From: an uncultured Collinsella sp.
GTDB lineage: Bacteria; Actinomycetota; Coriobacteriia; Coriobacteriales; Coriobacteriaceae
DNA: 12,462 bases
Direction: 5' to 3'
Assembly (NCBI GenBank): GCA_958346935.1
Contig: CATVTM010000061.1
Location: 1 to 12,462, forward strand
This document shows positions 1-6,460 of the stretch, one piece after another. The notes beneath the pieces are model-generated. The model had not been told where the DNA came from and made no database searches. It worked only from the letters and a program-made list of their open reading frames with translations. Position numbers and translations under genes: made by a program. Numbering within the stretch: the first letter of the stretch is position 1; each line of letters begins with the position of its first letter.

Positions 1-7
1 CAAGGGG

Positions 8-54
8 CGGCACTTGGGGACGTTCCTTTTCTGCCGGCACCTGGGGACACTCCT
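8..54. repeat. Two degenerate 20-bp direct repeats
   Basis: Positions 8-27 (CGGCACTTGGGGACGTTCCT) and 35-54 (CGGCACCTGGGGACACTCCT) are direct copies with a 27-bp period and 17 of 20 identical bases. The core GGCACYTGGGGAC resembles a short intergenic repeat that I associate, from memory, with REP-type elements and their Y1 transposases in several bacteria; that link is inference. No transposase lies in the window, and the element may continue to the left of it. Confidence 0.55.
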
Positions 55-68
55 GCGACACTCCTGCG
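47..68. repeat. Perfect 11-bp tandem duplication
   Basis: ACACTCCTGCG occurs twice back to back, at 47-57 and 58-68. The first copy overlaps the end of the second 20-bp repeat unit, so this looks like a local slippage expansion of that unit. No function is visible. Confidence 0.7.
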
Positions 69-73
69 ATCGG

Positions 74-121
74 AAAAATTCTTAAAAAAGTTCTTGCCCT
101 TCGCCCAATCGTCCGTATAAT
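74..121 (+). promoter_or_regulatory. Promoter of the tRNA-Asn pair with UP-like element
   Basis: A perfect TATAAT -10 box lies at 116-121. It is preceded by TTGCCC (94-99) with a 16-bp spacer as a plausible -35 box. Directly upstream, 74-89 is a run of A tracts broken by TTCTT, at the distance where an UP element contacts the RNA polymerase alpha subunit. Transcription would begin near 128, giving a leader of about 24 nt before the first tRNA. The layout fits a strong stable-RNA promoter. The -35 box matches the consensus at only 4 of 6 bases, so its exact register is uncertain. Confidence 0.65.
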
Positions 122-151
122 AAACTTCGTTGCTTGAGAGCACGCACCTAT

Positions 152-226
152 TCCTCGGTAGCTCAATGGTAGAGCACGCGGCTGTTAACCGCGCTGTTGT
201 AGGTTCGAGTCCTACCCGGGGAGCCA
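152..226 (+). tRNA. tRNA-Asn (anticodon GTT), copy 1
   Basis: A complete 75-nt tRNA that reads AAC and AAU codons. The acceptor stem TCCTCGG (152-158) pairs with CCGGGGA (216-222) with one T-G wobble. The D arm has GCTC/GAGC around the loop, and the anticodon stem CGCGG/CCGCG (177-181 and 189-193) holds loop CTGTTAA with anticodon GTT at 184-186. The T arm contains the GGTTCGAGTCC segment. The discriminator is G223, and CCA (224-226) is genome encoded. It is identical over its full length to the second copy 34 nt downstream, and the promoter at 74-121 probably transcribes both. Confidence 0.97.
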
Positions 227-235
227 GAATTTCTC

Positions 236-256
236 AGCCCATTCCGCTGGGCTTTT
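236..256 (+). terminator. Terminator-like hairpin between the two tRNAs
   Basis: AGCCCA (236-241) pairs perfectly with TGGGCT (248-253) around loop TTCCGC. With the last stem base, four T residues follow (253-256), and then AAAT. The stem is only 6 bp and the U tract is short, so it would be a weak terminator. It could equally be a processing signal separating the two tRNAs in a common precursor. Confidence 0.45.
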
Positions 257-260
257 AAAT

Positions 261-335
261 TCCTCGGTAGCTCAATGGTAGAGCACGCGGCTGTTAACCG
301 CGCTGTTGTAGGTTCGAGTCCTACCCGGGGAGCCA
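261..335 (+). tRNA. tRNA-Asn (anticodon GTT), copy 2
   Basis: A 75-nt tRNA identical base for base to the copy at 152-226, including the T-G wobble in the acceptor stem, the anticodon GTT (293-295), the G discriminator and the encoded CCA (333-335). No separate promoter is obvious in the 34-nt spacer, so it is probably co-transcribed with copy 1. A strong intrinsic terminator begins 6 nt after its 3' end. The perfect identity points to a recent duplication or gene conversion. Confidence 0.97.
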
Positions 336-341
336 GGTTGT

Positions 342-371
342 AAAACCCGTCGCTTATGCGGCGGGTTTTTT
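342..371 (+). terminator. Intrinsic terminator of the tRNA operon
   Basis: ACCCGTCGC (345-353) pairs with GCGGCGGGT (358-366) around a TTAT loop, giving a 9-bp stem with one T-G wobble. A run of six T (366-371) follows, and an A run (342-345) on the upstream side makes the signal partly bidirectional. It cleanly ends the stable-RNA unit before the protein-coding group. Confidence 0.92.
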
Positions 372-467
372 CATGCCGCGATTGCTCGGTGCCAACGTTG
401 CCATATCAACATTTCGTGTCGAGGATGTAATCGCGAACCCCGTCACCTCAACATGGCGCGGTCGTTG

Positions 468-473
468 TAGAAT
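468..473 (+). promoter_or_regulatory. Possible -10 box for the gene group at 530
   Basis: TAGAAT, preceded by TTG, lies 57 nt before the GTG start at 530. No good -35 box sits at the usual distance. The gene group following the tRNA terminator needs a promoter, and this is the best match in the 372-529 interval. The rest of that 158-nt interval shows no other recognisable feature. Confidence 0.35.
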
Positions 474-529
474 ATTGGAATGATTGCTCCCACGACATGG
501 TGCTGCGAGCACCAGAAAAGGAGATTCTT

Positions 530-886
530 GTGTCTGAGACCATTAACGGCAGCCTGAGCGTCTCGAACGACGTAATTGCCGATATTGCCGGTTATGCCGC
601 GATGACGTGCTACGGCGTCGTCGGTATGGCTGAGCAGCTCCAGGGCGCCGAGAGCGTGCGCCTGCTTGCCGGCCAGCGCCTCCGCAAGGGCGTGCTTGTC
701 TCCGCCGACGAGAACGGCCTTACGGTCGATCTGCACGTCGTGCTCGAGAACGGTGTCAACATGAAGTCCGTCTGCCACAATCTTTCGAGCTCCGTTGCCT
801 TCACCCTGCAGGAGATCGCACAGATCGATCCTGCCAGCCTTAAGATCGGCATCCACATCGACGCGCTCAAGAGCCGTCTGAACTAG
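530..886 (+). CDS. Asp23/Gls24 family envelope-stress protein
   Basis: A 118-residue protein of the Asp23/Gls24 (YloU-like) family. Family members are small alpha/beta proteins tied to envelope stress, and in staphylococci Asp23 sits at the membrane through a partner. The body shows the expected pattern: residues SVSNDVIADIAGYAA near the N terminus, then CYGVVGM, a KGVLVSADENGLTVDLHVVLENG strand pair cut short here only by its loop, and a C-terminal IGIHIDAL strand. I chose GTG at 530 because AGGAG (519-523) lies 6 nt upstream; an in-frame ATG at 497 would add 11 unconserved residues and has no ribosome site. The gene stands 27 nt before a FakA/YloV-type kinase, a pairing common in Firmicutes and Actinobacteria. 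The exact role is unknown. No signal peptide or membrane segment is visible. Confidence 0.88.
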   Translation: MSETINGSLSVSNDVIADIAGYAAMTCYGVVGMAEQLQGAESVRLLAGQRLRKGVLVSADENGLTVDLHVVLENGVNMKSVCHNLSSSVAFTLQEIAQIDPASLKIGIHIDALKSRLN

Positions 887-913
887 CATCCGAAAACGGA
901 GATTCAAATACCC

Positions 914-2575
914 ATGATTGCAAAGACCATTCGCACCTGTTTTCCGATCGCTGCGGCTGCCGTTTCCGACAAGGCCGAGGAGATCAACAAGCTCAACGTC
1001 TTCCCCGTACCCGACGGTGACACCGGCACCAATATGTCGCTCACGCTCGCCTCGGTGACCAAGGAACTCTCTGCGCTTCCCGCCGATGCCGACATGGAGG
1101 CCATTGCCGGCGCCATCACCCACGGCTCCCTCATGGGCGCCCGCGGCAACTCCGGCGTCATCACCTCGCAAATCCTGCGTGGCGTGGCCGAGGGCCTTGT
1201 CTCTGCCGACGAGCCCGTTACGTCTGCCAACATCGCCTTCGCCTTCCGTCGCGCCGTCAAGGTTGCCTTCCAGGCCGTTCGTAAGCCCATCGAGGGCACG
1301 ATTCTCACGGTCCTGCGCGATGTCTCGACCAAGGCCGACGAGTGCGAGAAGAAGAAGTTCTCGGCCGAGGACGCGCTCGACGCCATCGTCGTCGAGGCCT
1401 ATCAGTCTGTCGCCCGCACGCCCGACCTGCTGCCCGTTCTCAAGGAGAACGGCGTGGTCGACTCTGGCGCCTTTGGCTTTGCCATTTTCCTCGAGAACTT
1501 TGTGGCTGCCGCTCTTGGCCGTAGCACCGTGGTCGAGGATTTCTCCGCTACGTTTGACTCTGCCGGCTCTGCCCGCGACGCGGCTCTCGGCCGCGTGGAG
1601 ATTGAGGCCAACGACGACTGGGAGGGCTCGGAGTTCCGTTACTGCAACGAGTTCCTCTTTAAGGCCGACGCCCCGTTTGACGAGGACGAGTGCCTTAAGT
1701 TCCTGGGTTCTATGGGCGACTGCGAGCTGCTCGTGGGTGCTTACCCTGACTATAAGATCCACGTGCACTCCAATACCCCCAACCTGGTGCTCGAGCACAT
1801 GCTGCAGCTTGGCCAGATCTATGAGGTCTTTATCCACAACATGGAGATGGAGGCCCACGATCGTACCGCCAAGATCCACGAGGATCAGGAGAAGGCCGCC
1901 GAGCCCGCGAAGGCCCTGGGCTTTGTCGCCGTTGCCGCCGGCTCTGGCGAGGCCGATATCCTCAAGTCCCTGGGTGTCGATGTGATCGTGTCGGGCGGCC
2001 AGACCATGAATCCCTCGACCGCCGACCTGCTGGGCGCCGTGGACCAGGTCAACGCGACCTCGGTCATCATCCTGCCCAATAACGGTAACATCCGCATGGC
2101 TGCCGAGGCCGCTGCCTCAGCCTGCACCGACAAGAAGGTCGCCGTCGTTCCCACTAAGACCGTTCCGCAGGCCTTCTCCGCGCTGTTCGCGGTCCTGCCC
2201 GATTCCGAGCTCGAGGATGCCGTCGCCGCTATGGTCGACGCCATCAGCGAGGTCCGCGATGGCGAGGTCACCCGCGCCGTGCGCGACTCCAGCGCCTCCG
2301 ACGGCTCGCCGATTCACTCCGGCGATGTCATGGGCATTATCGCTGGCTCTATCGATGTGGTCGGCTCCGACGTGAAGCAGGTCACGCTCGATTGCATCAA
2401 CCGCATGCAGGAGGAAGAGGAGGGCGACGCTCTGACGATTCTGGCCGGCGAGGAGCTGTCCGATGAGGCCTTCCAGGAGATCGTCGACGCCATCGAGGAG
2501 GCTCAACCCGATCTGGAGATTGACGCCCATCGTGGCGAGCAGCCGCTCTATCCCGTGATCTTCTCGATCGAGTAG
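914..2575 (+). CDS. fakA: FakA/YloV-type fatty acid kinase (DAK2 domain)
   Basis: A 553-residue protein with the full FakA/YloV architecture. The family phosphorylates fatty acids held by a FakB (DegV-type) partner, giving acyl-phosphate for phospholipid synthesis; no fakB lies in this window. The N-terminal DhaL/DAK2 nucleotide domain carries NVFPVPDGDTGTNM (residues 28-41), with Asp34 and Asp36 as probable Mg ligands, and MGARGNSGVITSQ (74-86). The middle domain has Cys244, His283 and His285 in the HxH arrangement that I recall as the zinc site of staphylococcal FakA. The C-terminal domain has GGQTMNPST (361-369) and LPNNGNI (387-393). Length is typical. The ATG at 914 is the only sensible start, although its nearest purine-rich site, GGAG at 898-901, is a distant 12 nt away. 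Substrate range is inferred from the family only. Confidence 0.9.
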   Translation: MIAKTIRTCFPIAAAAVSDKAEEINKLNVFPVPDGDTGTNMSLTLASVTKELSALPADADMEAIAGAITHGSLMGARGNSGVITSQILRGVAEGLVSADEPVTSANIAFAFRRAVKVAFQAVRKPIEGTILTVLRDVSTKADECEKKKFSAEDALDAIVVEAYQSVARTPDLLPVLKENGVVDSGAFGFAIFLENFVAAALGRSTVVEDFSATFDSAGSARDAALGRVEIEANDDWEGSEFRYCNEFLFKADAPFDEDECLKFLGSMGDCELLVGAYPDYKIHVHSNTPNLVLEHMLQLGQIYEVFIHNMEMEAHDRTAKIHEDQEKAAEPAKALGFVAVAAGSGEADILKSLGVDVIVSGGQTMNPSTADLLGAVDQVNATSVIILPNNGNIRMAAEAAASACTDKKVAVVPTKTVPQAFSALFAVLPDSELEDAVAAMVDAISEVRDGEVTRAVRDSSASDGSPIHSGDVMGIIAGSIDVVGSDVKQVTLDCINRMQEEEEGDALTILAGEELSDEAFQEIVDAIEEAQPDLEIDAHRGEQPLYPVIFSIE

Positions 2576-2585
2576 GCATCTGCCT

Positions 2586-4763
2586 ATGTCCGAGCTGTGC
2601 TCCGTGCCGCGCGTCTCGGAGCGCTTTGCCCAGAGCAATGCGCTCGACGAGGATATCGCGCGACTCAAATATGTTTCGGGTAAACGTGAGGAGGCCCTTC
2701 GCCGTCTGGGAATTCGGACGGTGGGGGACCTCCTTCTCCATATCCCTCATCGCTACCTGGACTTCACTCGCTCGTGGTCCATCGAGATGGCGCCCATCGG
2801 TACCGTGTGCACCATTATCGCCACGGTCGACCGCATCGTGCAAAAGCAGCCCCGTCCGCGCATGCAGGTGACTGAGGTTTCGCTCGTGGACGAGACCGGC
2901 GTGCTGCAAGTCGCCTTTTTTCGTCAGCCCTGGATTGCCCAGCAGCTCAAGCAGGGCGACCGCTTGGCCGTGATGGGCAAGGTCGAGTTTGCCTATGGCT
3001 TTAAGCAGATGGCCTCGCCGCATTTTGAAAAGCTCGAGGATGGGCGCGCCGCCGGCACCATTTTGCCAGTTCACTACGTAAGCGACGGCGTGAGCCAGGC
3101 GTGGATGCGCCGTATCGTAAGCGGTGCGCTCGAGGTTGTCGGCAATCCGTTCGACCCCATTCCCGCGCCCCTGCGTGTCAAGCGTCGCCTGATGAGCAGC
3201 GCCCGTGCGTTGCGCTCGATTCACTTTCCCTCGAGCATGGCCGAGCGCGACATCGCGCGTCGTCGTCTTGCCTACGAGGAGTGCCTCTACTTGCAGCTCG
3301 CACTGCGCCTACGCAACGACGGCGGCTTGGTCTACGTGGTGCCTTACGCGCACGTTGCGGGCGAGCATTTGACTGCGCTTAAACAGGCCCTCCCGTTCTC
3401 GCTGAGCGACGAGCAGGAGGCTGCGCTTCAAGACATCCTGCATGATATGTGCGATGGCGAGCGTGTGATGAATCGTCTGCTGCTGGGCGACGTCGGTACC
3501 GGCAAGACGGCCGTTGCCGCTTGCGCGCTGGCTGTTGCTGCCGACAGCGGCACCCAAGCCTGCGTCATGGCGCCTACGGGCGTGTTGGCACGTCAATATG
3601 CCGACAAGACCGGCCCTTTGCTCTCTCAAGCCGGTATAACGTGGGCGTTGCTGACGGGTGCGACGCCGGCGTCCGAGCGCGAGCGGATTCATGCCCAGCT
3701 CCAGTCCGGCGAGCTCGATGTGCTCTTTGGTACCCATGCCGTGCTTTCGGATAACGTGACATTCAACCATCTGTCGCTCGTCGTCATCGATGAGCAGCAC
3801 CGCTTTGGCGTTGGTCAGCGCAACGCCCTGCGCGCCAAGGGACCCGGTGCCGATCTGCTCGTTATGACAGCCACGCCGATCCCGCGCACGCTGGCGCTTT
3901 CGGTCTACGGCGATCTTGACACGAGTATCATCCGCCACCGTCCTGTTCCCGGTGCCGGTGTCACCACGCGCGTGCTCACCGAATCGAGCCGCGACCTGGC
4001 CTATGGCGCTATCCGCGAGGCGCATGAAAAGGGACATCAGGCCTACGTGATCTGTCCGCTCGTGGAGCCGAGTGATTCGGCCGATGAGCTCGAGGACGTT
4101 CCCGGCATCGCCCGCGACGACGAAGGCCGCGTGACCGTGCCCGTGCCGTTGCATGACACGGCGACCGAGCTTGACCGTCTGCGCCTGACCCTGCCGGATC
4201 TTACCATCGAGCGCCTTCACGGCCGTATGCCAGCGGGGGAGAAGGACCAGGTCATCGATGCTTTCAAGCGTGGCGAGATCGACGTGCTCGTCTCGACCAC
4301 GGTGGTTGAGGTGGGCGTTGACGTGCCCAACGCCACCGTCATGGTCATCGAGAACGGCGAGCGCTTTGGCTTGGCGGCGCTGCATCAGCTGCGTGGTCGC
4401 GTAGGCCGCGGTAGCGTCTCGGGCACGTGCCTGGTCATGACCCACTCAAAGGGCAATGGCGGTACGTCGGCGGCGCAAGACCGTCTCCAGTCGCTTGAAA
4501 AGACCGCAGACGGCTTTACGCTCGCGCAGATGGACCTGCGTCTGCGTCACGAGGGCGAGATCCTGGGCTACCGTCAACATGGCGGCGTGACCTTGCGTTT
4601 CGTCGACCTCGATGCCGACGAAGAGCTTATCGAGTGGGCCCATTTGGACGCGGTCGAGCTCTTGCGGTATGCTTGCAACCTTGACTCCGTGGCGACCCGC
4701 CCTCTGCGCGATGCGGTCGCCACGCGGTATCGACACATCTTTAAGGAGGTCAGCGGAGGATGA
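2586..4763 (+). CDS. recG: ATP-dependent DNA helicase RecG
   Basis: A 725-residue RecG, the superfamily 2 helicase that remodels stalled replication forks and branched recombination intermediates. An N-terminal wedge (OB-fold) region covers roughly residues 60-150. Helicase motifs follow: Walker A GDVGTGKT (301-308), the RecG-specific DEQHRFGVGQR (402-412), TATPIPRT (428-435), a VVEVGVDVPNA segment and HQLRGRVGRG (600-609). The C-terminal TRG-type region reads LRLRHEGEILGYRQHGG, where many RecG proteins have RGPGE and QSG. Between the second RecA-fold strand (PLVEPSD) and the HGRM segment there is an extra acidic stretch of about 20 residues. The gene starts 10 nt after fakA, with only a weak GAGTAGG ribosome site, so translation may be coupled; the true start could be slightly downstream. 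Its stop overlaps the rsmD start by 4 nt. Confidence 0.96.
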   Translation: MSELCSVPRVSERFAQSNALDEDIARLKYVSGKREEALRRLGIRTVGDLLLHIPHRYLDFTRSWSIEMAPIGTVCTIIATVDRIVQKQPRPRMQVTEVSLVDETGVLQVAFFRQPWIAQQLKQGDRLAVMGKVEFAYGFKQMASPHFEKLEDGRAAGTILPVHYVSDGVSQAWMRRIVSGALEVVGNPFDPIPAPLRVKRRLMSSARALRSIHFPSSMAERDIARRRLAYEECLYLQLALRLRNDGGLVYVVPYAHVAGEHLTALKQALPFSLSDEQEAALQDILHDMCDGERVMNRLLLGDVGTGKTAVAACALAVAADSGTQACVMAPTGVLARQYADKTGPLLSQAGITWALLTGATPASERERIHAQLQSGELDVLFGTHAVLSDNVTFNHLSLVVIDEQHRFGVGQRNALRAKGPGADLLVMTATPIPRTLALSVYGDLDTSIIRHRPVPGAGVTTRVLTESSRDLAYGAIREAHEKGHQAYVICPLVEPSDSADELEDVPGIARDDEGRVTVPVPLHDTATELDRLRLTLPDLTIERLHGRMPAGEKDQVIDAFKRGEIDVLVSTTVVEVGVDVPNATVMVIENGERFGLAALHQLRGRVGRGSVSGTCLVMTHSKGNGGTSAAQDRLQSLEKTADGFTLAQMDLRLRHEGEILGYRQHGGVTLRFVDLDADEELIEWAHLDAVELLRYACNLDSVATRPLRDAVATRYRHIFKEVSGG

Positions 4764-5404
4764 GAATCATCGGCGGCGAATGGCGCGGTCGCAAGATCGA
4801 GGAGCCCCGTGGTCGCGATGTCACCCGCCCCACGACTGATCGCGTGCGCGAGGCGTGCGCATCTATGGTCATGTCGGCATTCGACTTCGATTTGGACGAG
4901 GTCCGCGTCCTGGATGCGTTTGGCGGCTCCGGCGCCCTGGGCATCGAGATGCTCTCGCGTGGCGCCCGCTCGCTCACGACGTTTGAGATTGATCGCAATG
5001 CCGCGCGTCTTATTACCAAGAATATCGAGTCGCTCTGCCGTGACCGTGCGCGTTGGCGCGTGGTGACGGGCGATATGCTGGCAAGTGCCTCGCGCGGTCG
5101 TGTCCCGGGCGGCCCCTTCGACTTGGTCCTGCTCGACCCGCCGTATGCCTTTGGCGCCGAGCCGGTTGGGGAGCTGCTGCAAAACCTGGCGCAGCAGGGT
5201 CTGCTTGCGCCTGGCGCTTATGCCCTGTTTGAGCATGCCGCCGCCGATGCGGGCGCGCATCCGGCCGGCTTTGAGACCGTGCGCGAGAAGCGCTACGGCA
5301 TCACCTCGGTCGATCAGCTGCGCTGGGTCGGCGATAGCAAGGACGACAGCGCCGATGCTAACGAAAACGACGAGGCAGTATCCCCGGAGGACGCCCATGA
5401 ATGA
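4760..5404 (+). CDS. rsmD: 16S rRNA (guanine966-N2)-methyltransferase RsmD
   Basis: A 214-residue class I SAM-dependent methyltransferase of the RsmD family, which methylates G966 of 16S rRNA (E. coli numbering) in the 30S subunit. The N terminus carries the family signature IIGGEWRGRKIEEP and RPTTDRVREA (residues 23-32). The SAM-binding motif I is DAFGGSGALGIE (52-63), and the catalytic DPPY sits at 126-129. The family core is about 190 residues; here it ends in an acidic, low-complexity tail of some 25 residues that looks disordered. The ATG at 4760 overlaps the recG stop (ATGA) and has AAGGAGG 10 nt upstream. The last 8 nt overlap coaD, an order (recG-rsmD-coaD) conserved in many Gram-positive bacteria. 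Confidence 0.95.
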   Translation: MRIIGGEWRGRKIEEPRGRDVTRPTTDRVREACASMVMSAFDFDLDEVRVLDAFGGSGALGIEMLSRGARSLTTFEIDRNAARLITKNIESLCRDRARWRVVTGDMLASASRGRVPGGPFDLVLLDPPYAFGAEPVGELLQNLAQQGLLAPGAYALFEHAAADAGAHPAGFETVREKRYGITSVDQLRWVGDSKDDSADANENDEAVSPEDAHE

Positions 5405-5894
5405 CACCATCAACCGCGTGATCGTCCCGGGCACCTTCGATCCCATCACGTTTGGCCATATCGATGTGATCCGTCGCGCCCGCCGCATCTTTCCCAGCGT
5501 GATCGTCGCTGTTGCCGAGTCGCAGGGTAAAAACGGTGTGGGCACCACGTTTACGCTCGATGAGCGCGTGGCGCTGGCCCGCGAGGCGCTCGGTGATATC
5601 GACGGCGTTGAGGTCCTGCCCTTTACCGGCCTCTTGGTCGACTTCGCTCGTGAGCAGGGGGCGGGGGCCGTGGTCAAGGGCCTGCGCGCCATGACCGACT
5701 TTGAGTACGAGCTGCAGCAGGCCGACCTCAACTATCGTTTGGATAACGAGCTGGAGTCCATCTTTGTCATGAGTGCGCCGCAGTACGGATATATTTCGAG
5801 CTCGGTGGTGCGCCAAATTGCTTCGCTCGGCAGCGACGTGTCGACGTTTGTGCCGCCCAACGTGGTCGAAGCGCTCAAACATCGCTTTTCGTGA
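5397..5894 (+). CDS. coaD: Phosphopantetheine adenylyltransferase CoaD
   Basis: A 165-residue CoaD, which transfers AMP from ATP to 4'-phosphopantetheine to give dephospho-CoA, the penultimate step of CoA synthesis in the cytosol. The nucleotidyltransferase signature PGTFDPITFGH (residues 11-21) includes the T/HxGH motif, here TFGH. GLRAMTDFEYE (95-105) and ISSSVVR (133-139) are the other conserved blocks. Length is typical of the hexameric bacterial enzyme. I chose the ATG at 5397 because GGAGG (5386-5390) lies 6 nt upstream and it places the conserved strand correctly. A longer upstream reading of the same frame is out of frame with rsmD and unsupported. It ends the first gene group; a 68-nt gap follows. 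Confidence 0.97.
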   Translation: MNDTINRVIVPGTFDPITFGHIDVIRRARRIFPSVIVAVAESQGKNGVGTTFTLDERVALAREALGDIDGVEVLPFTGLLVDFAREQGAGAVVKGLRAMTDFEYELQQADLNYRLDNELESIFVMSAPQYGYISSSVVRQIASLGSDVSTFVPPNVVEALKHRFS

Positions 5895-5918
5895 CGTTTC
5901 TTATTGCCTGGTGGCATG

Positions 5919-5927
5919 TGGTAAACT
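5919..5927 (+). promoter_or_regulatory. Possible extended -10 promoter before the SepIVA-like gene
   Basis: TGGTAAACT has the TG-n-hexamer form of an extended -10 box (hexamer TAAACT, 5922-5927), 35 nt before the ATG at 5963. A TTGCCT at 5904-5909 is too close (12-bp spacer) to serve as its -35 box. The 68-nt gap after coaD suggests a new transcription unit could start here. Confidence 0.4.
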
Positions 5928-5962
5928 AGCACGATGATATGTTACCTATGAAAGGAGACCGG

Positions 5963-6460
5963 ATGCCGGGCGAGAATTTTCCTGGCGACAGGATCGTGAG
6001 TCTTGTCGACGAGCTCGAGGGGCTCATCGAAGAGGCTAAGACGCCGTTCGGCAAGAACGCCCAGATGAAGGTTATCGACGCCGACGTCTTCTTTAACATC
6101 CTCGACGAGATCCGCATGAGCTATCCCGAGGAATGGCAGAAGTCCCGCCGTATCCTCAAGGAGCGCGAGGAGCTTATGGCTTCCGCCGCCGCTCAGGCCG
6201 ATTCCATCATTGCCGATGCTCAGCAGCAGGCCCTCACCATCGCCGGTGAGCAGGAGATCGTCCGCTTAGCCCAGCAGCAGGCCGACGATATCCGCGATCG
6301 TGCCCAGCAGTACGAGCGCGAGACGCGCTATGCCGCCGAGGATTACGCCGAGCAGGTCTTCACGCACCTCGAGGAGAACCTCAAGAGTCTGACCGGTACG
6401 GTCACCCGTTGCCGCCAGCAGCTCAACGAGGGTGCTGCCCAGCAGAACGGTCAGTGGTAA
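5963..6460 (+). CDS. SepIVA/DivIVA-like coiled-coil protein
   Basis: A 165-residue, mostly helical protein with no membrane segment or signal peptide. An N-terminal segment (residues about 10-60, with VSLVDELEGLIEEAK and a VFFNILDEIR stretch) is followed by an Ala/Gln/Glu-rich coiled coil (about 65-135) and a terminal helix with LEENLKSLTGTVTRCRQQL. As I recall it, this order and the LDEL...EEA opening resemble mycobacterial SepIVA, a DivIVA-like factor needed for septation and polar growth. SepIVA also sits next to the DUF177 gene. Function here is inferred from that resemblance. I chose the ATG at 5963 because AAAGGAGA (5951-5958) lies just upstream; in-frame ATGs at 5939 and 5948 precede or overlap that site. 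The stop overlaps the next start by one base. Older annotation may call it an ATPase or ATP synthase B-like protein because of the coiled coil. Confidence 0.75.
   Translation: MPGENFPGDRIVSLVDELEGLIEEAKTPFGKNAQMKVIDADVFFNILDEIRMSYPEEWQKSRRILKEREELMASAAAQADSIIADAQQQALTIAGEQEIVRLAQQQADDIRDRAQQYERETRYAAEDYAEQVFTHLEENLKSLTGTVTRCRQQLNEGAAQQNGQW

Noticed and set aside
1..68. A CRISPR array
   Set aside because: There are only two imperfect 20-bp units 27 bp apart with a 7-bp spacer, plus a short tandem duplication; no spacers of normal length and no cas gene.
443..1879. A 478-codon open frame on the minus strand across the Asp23-family gene and fakA
   Set aside because: It lies antisense to two clearly conserved genes, crosses their boundary, has no ribosome site, and has the composition expected from a GC-rich gene read backwards.
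1086..1985. A 299-codon plus-strand frame overlapping fakA
   Set aside because: Its product is a low-complexity run of Arg, Pro and Ser with no motif, and the overlapping frame carries every FakA signature.
3309..4445. A 378-codon minus-strand open frame inside recG
   Set aside because: It is fully antisense to the RecG helicase motifs and shows no family motif; it is a shadow frame. The same applies to the minus-strand frames at 7225-8253, 9074-9841 and 11640-12404.
5085..5396. An upstream extension of the coaD frame
   Set aside because: The extension lies inside rsmD in another frame and is Arg/Ser/Pro rich. The ATG at 5397 has a strong ribosome site and begins the conserved CoaD N terminus.
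5904..5916. TGCC/GGCA hairpin after coaD as a terminator
   Set aside because: The stem is 4 bp and no T run follows.
5904..5927. TTGCCT and TAAACT as a standard -35/-10 pair
   Set aside because: The spacer is only 12 bp, too short for a sigma-70 type promoter; only the extended -10 reading was kept. The same problem affects TTGACG at 7004 with TAGTAT at 7023 (13 bp).
6200..6300. CAG-rich stretch as a nucleotide repeat
   Set aside because: It encodes the Ala/Gln-rich coiled coil of the SepIVA-like protein and has no regular period at the DNA level.
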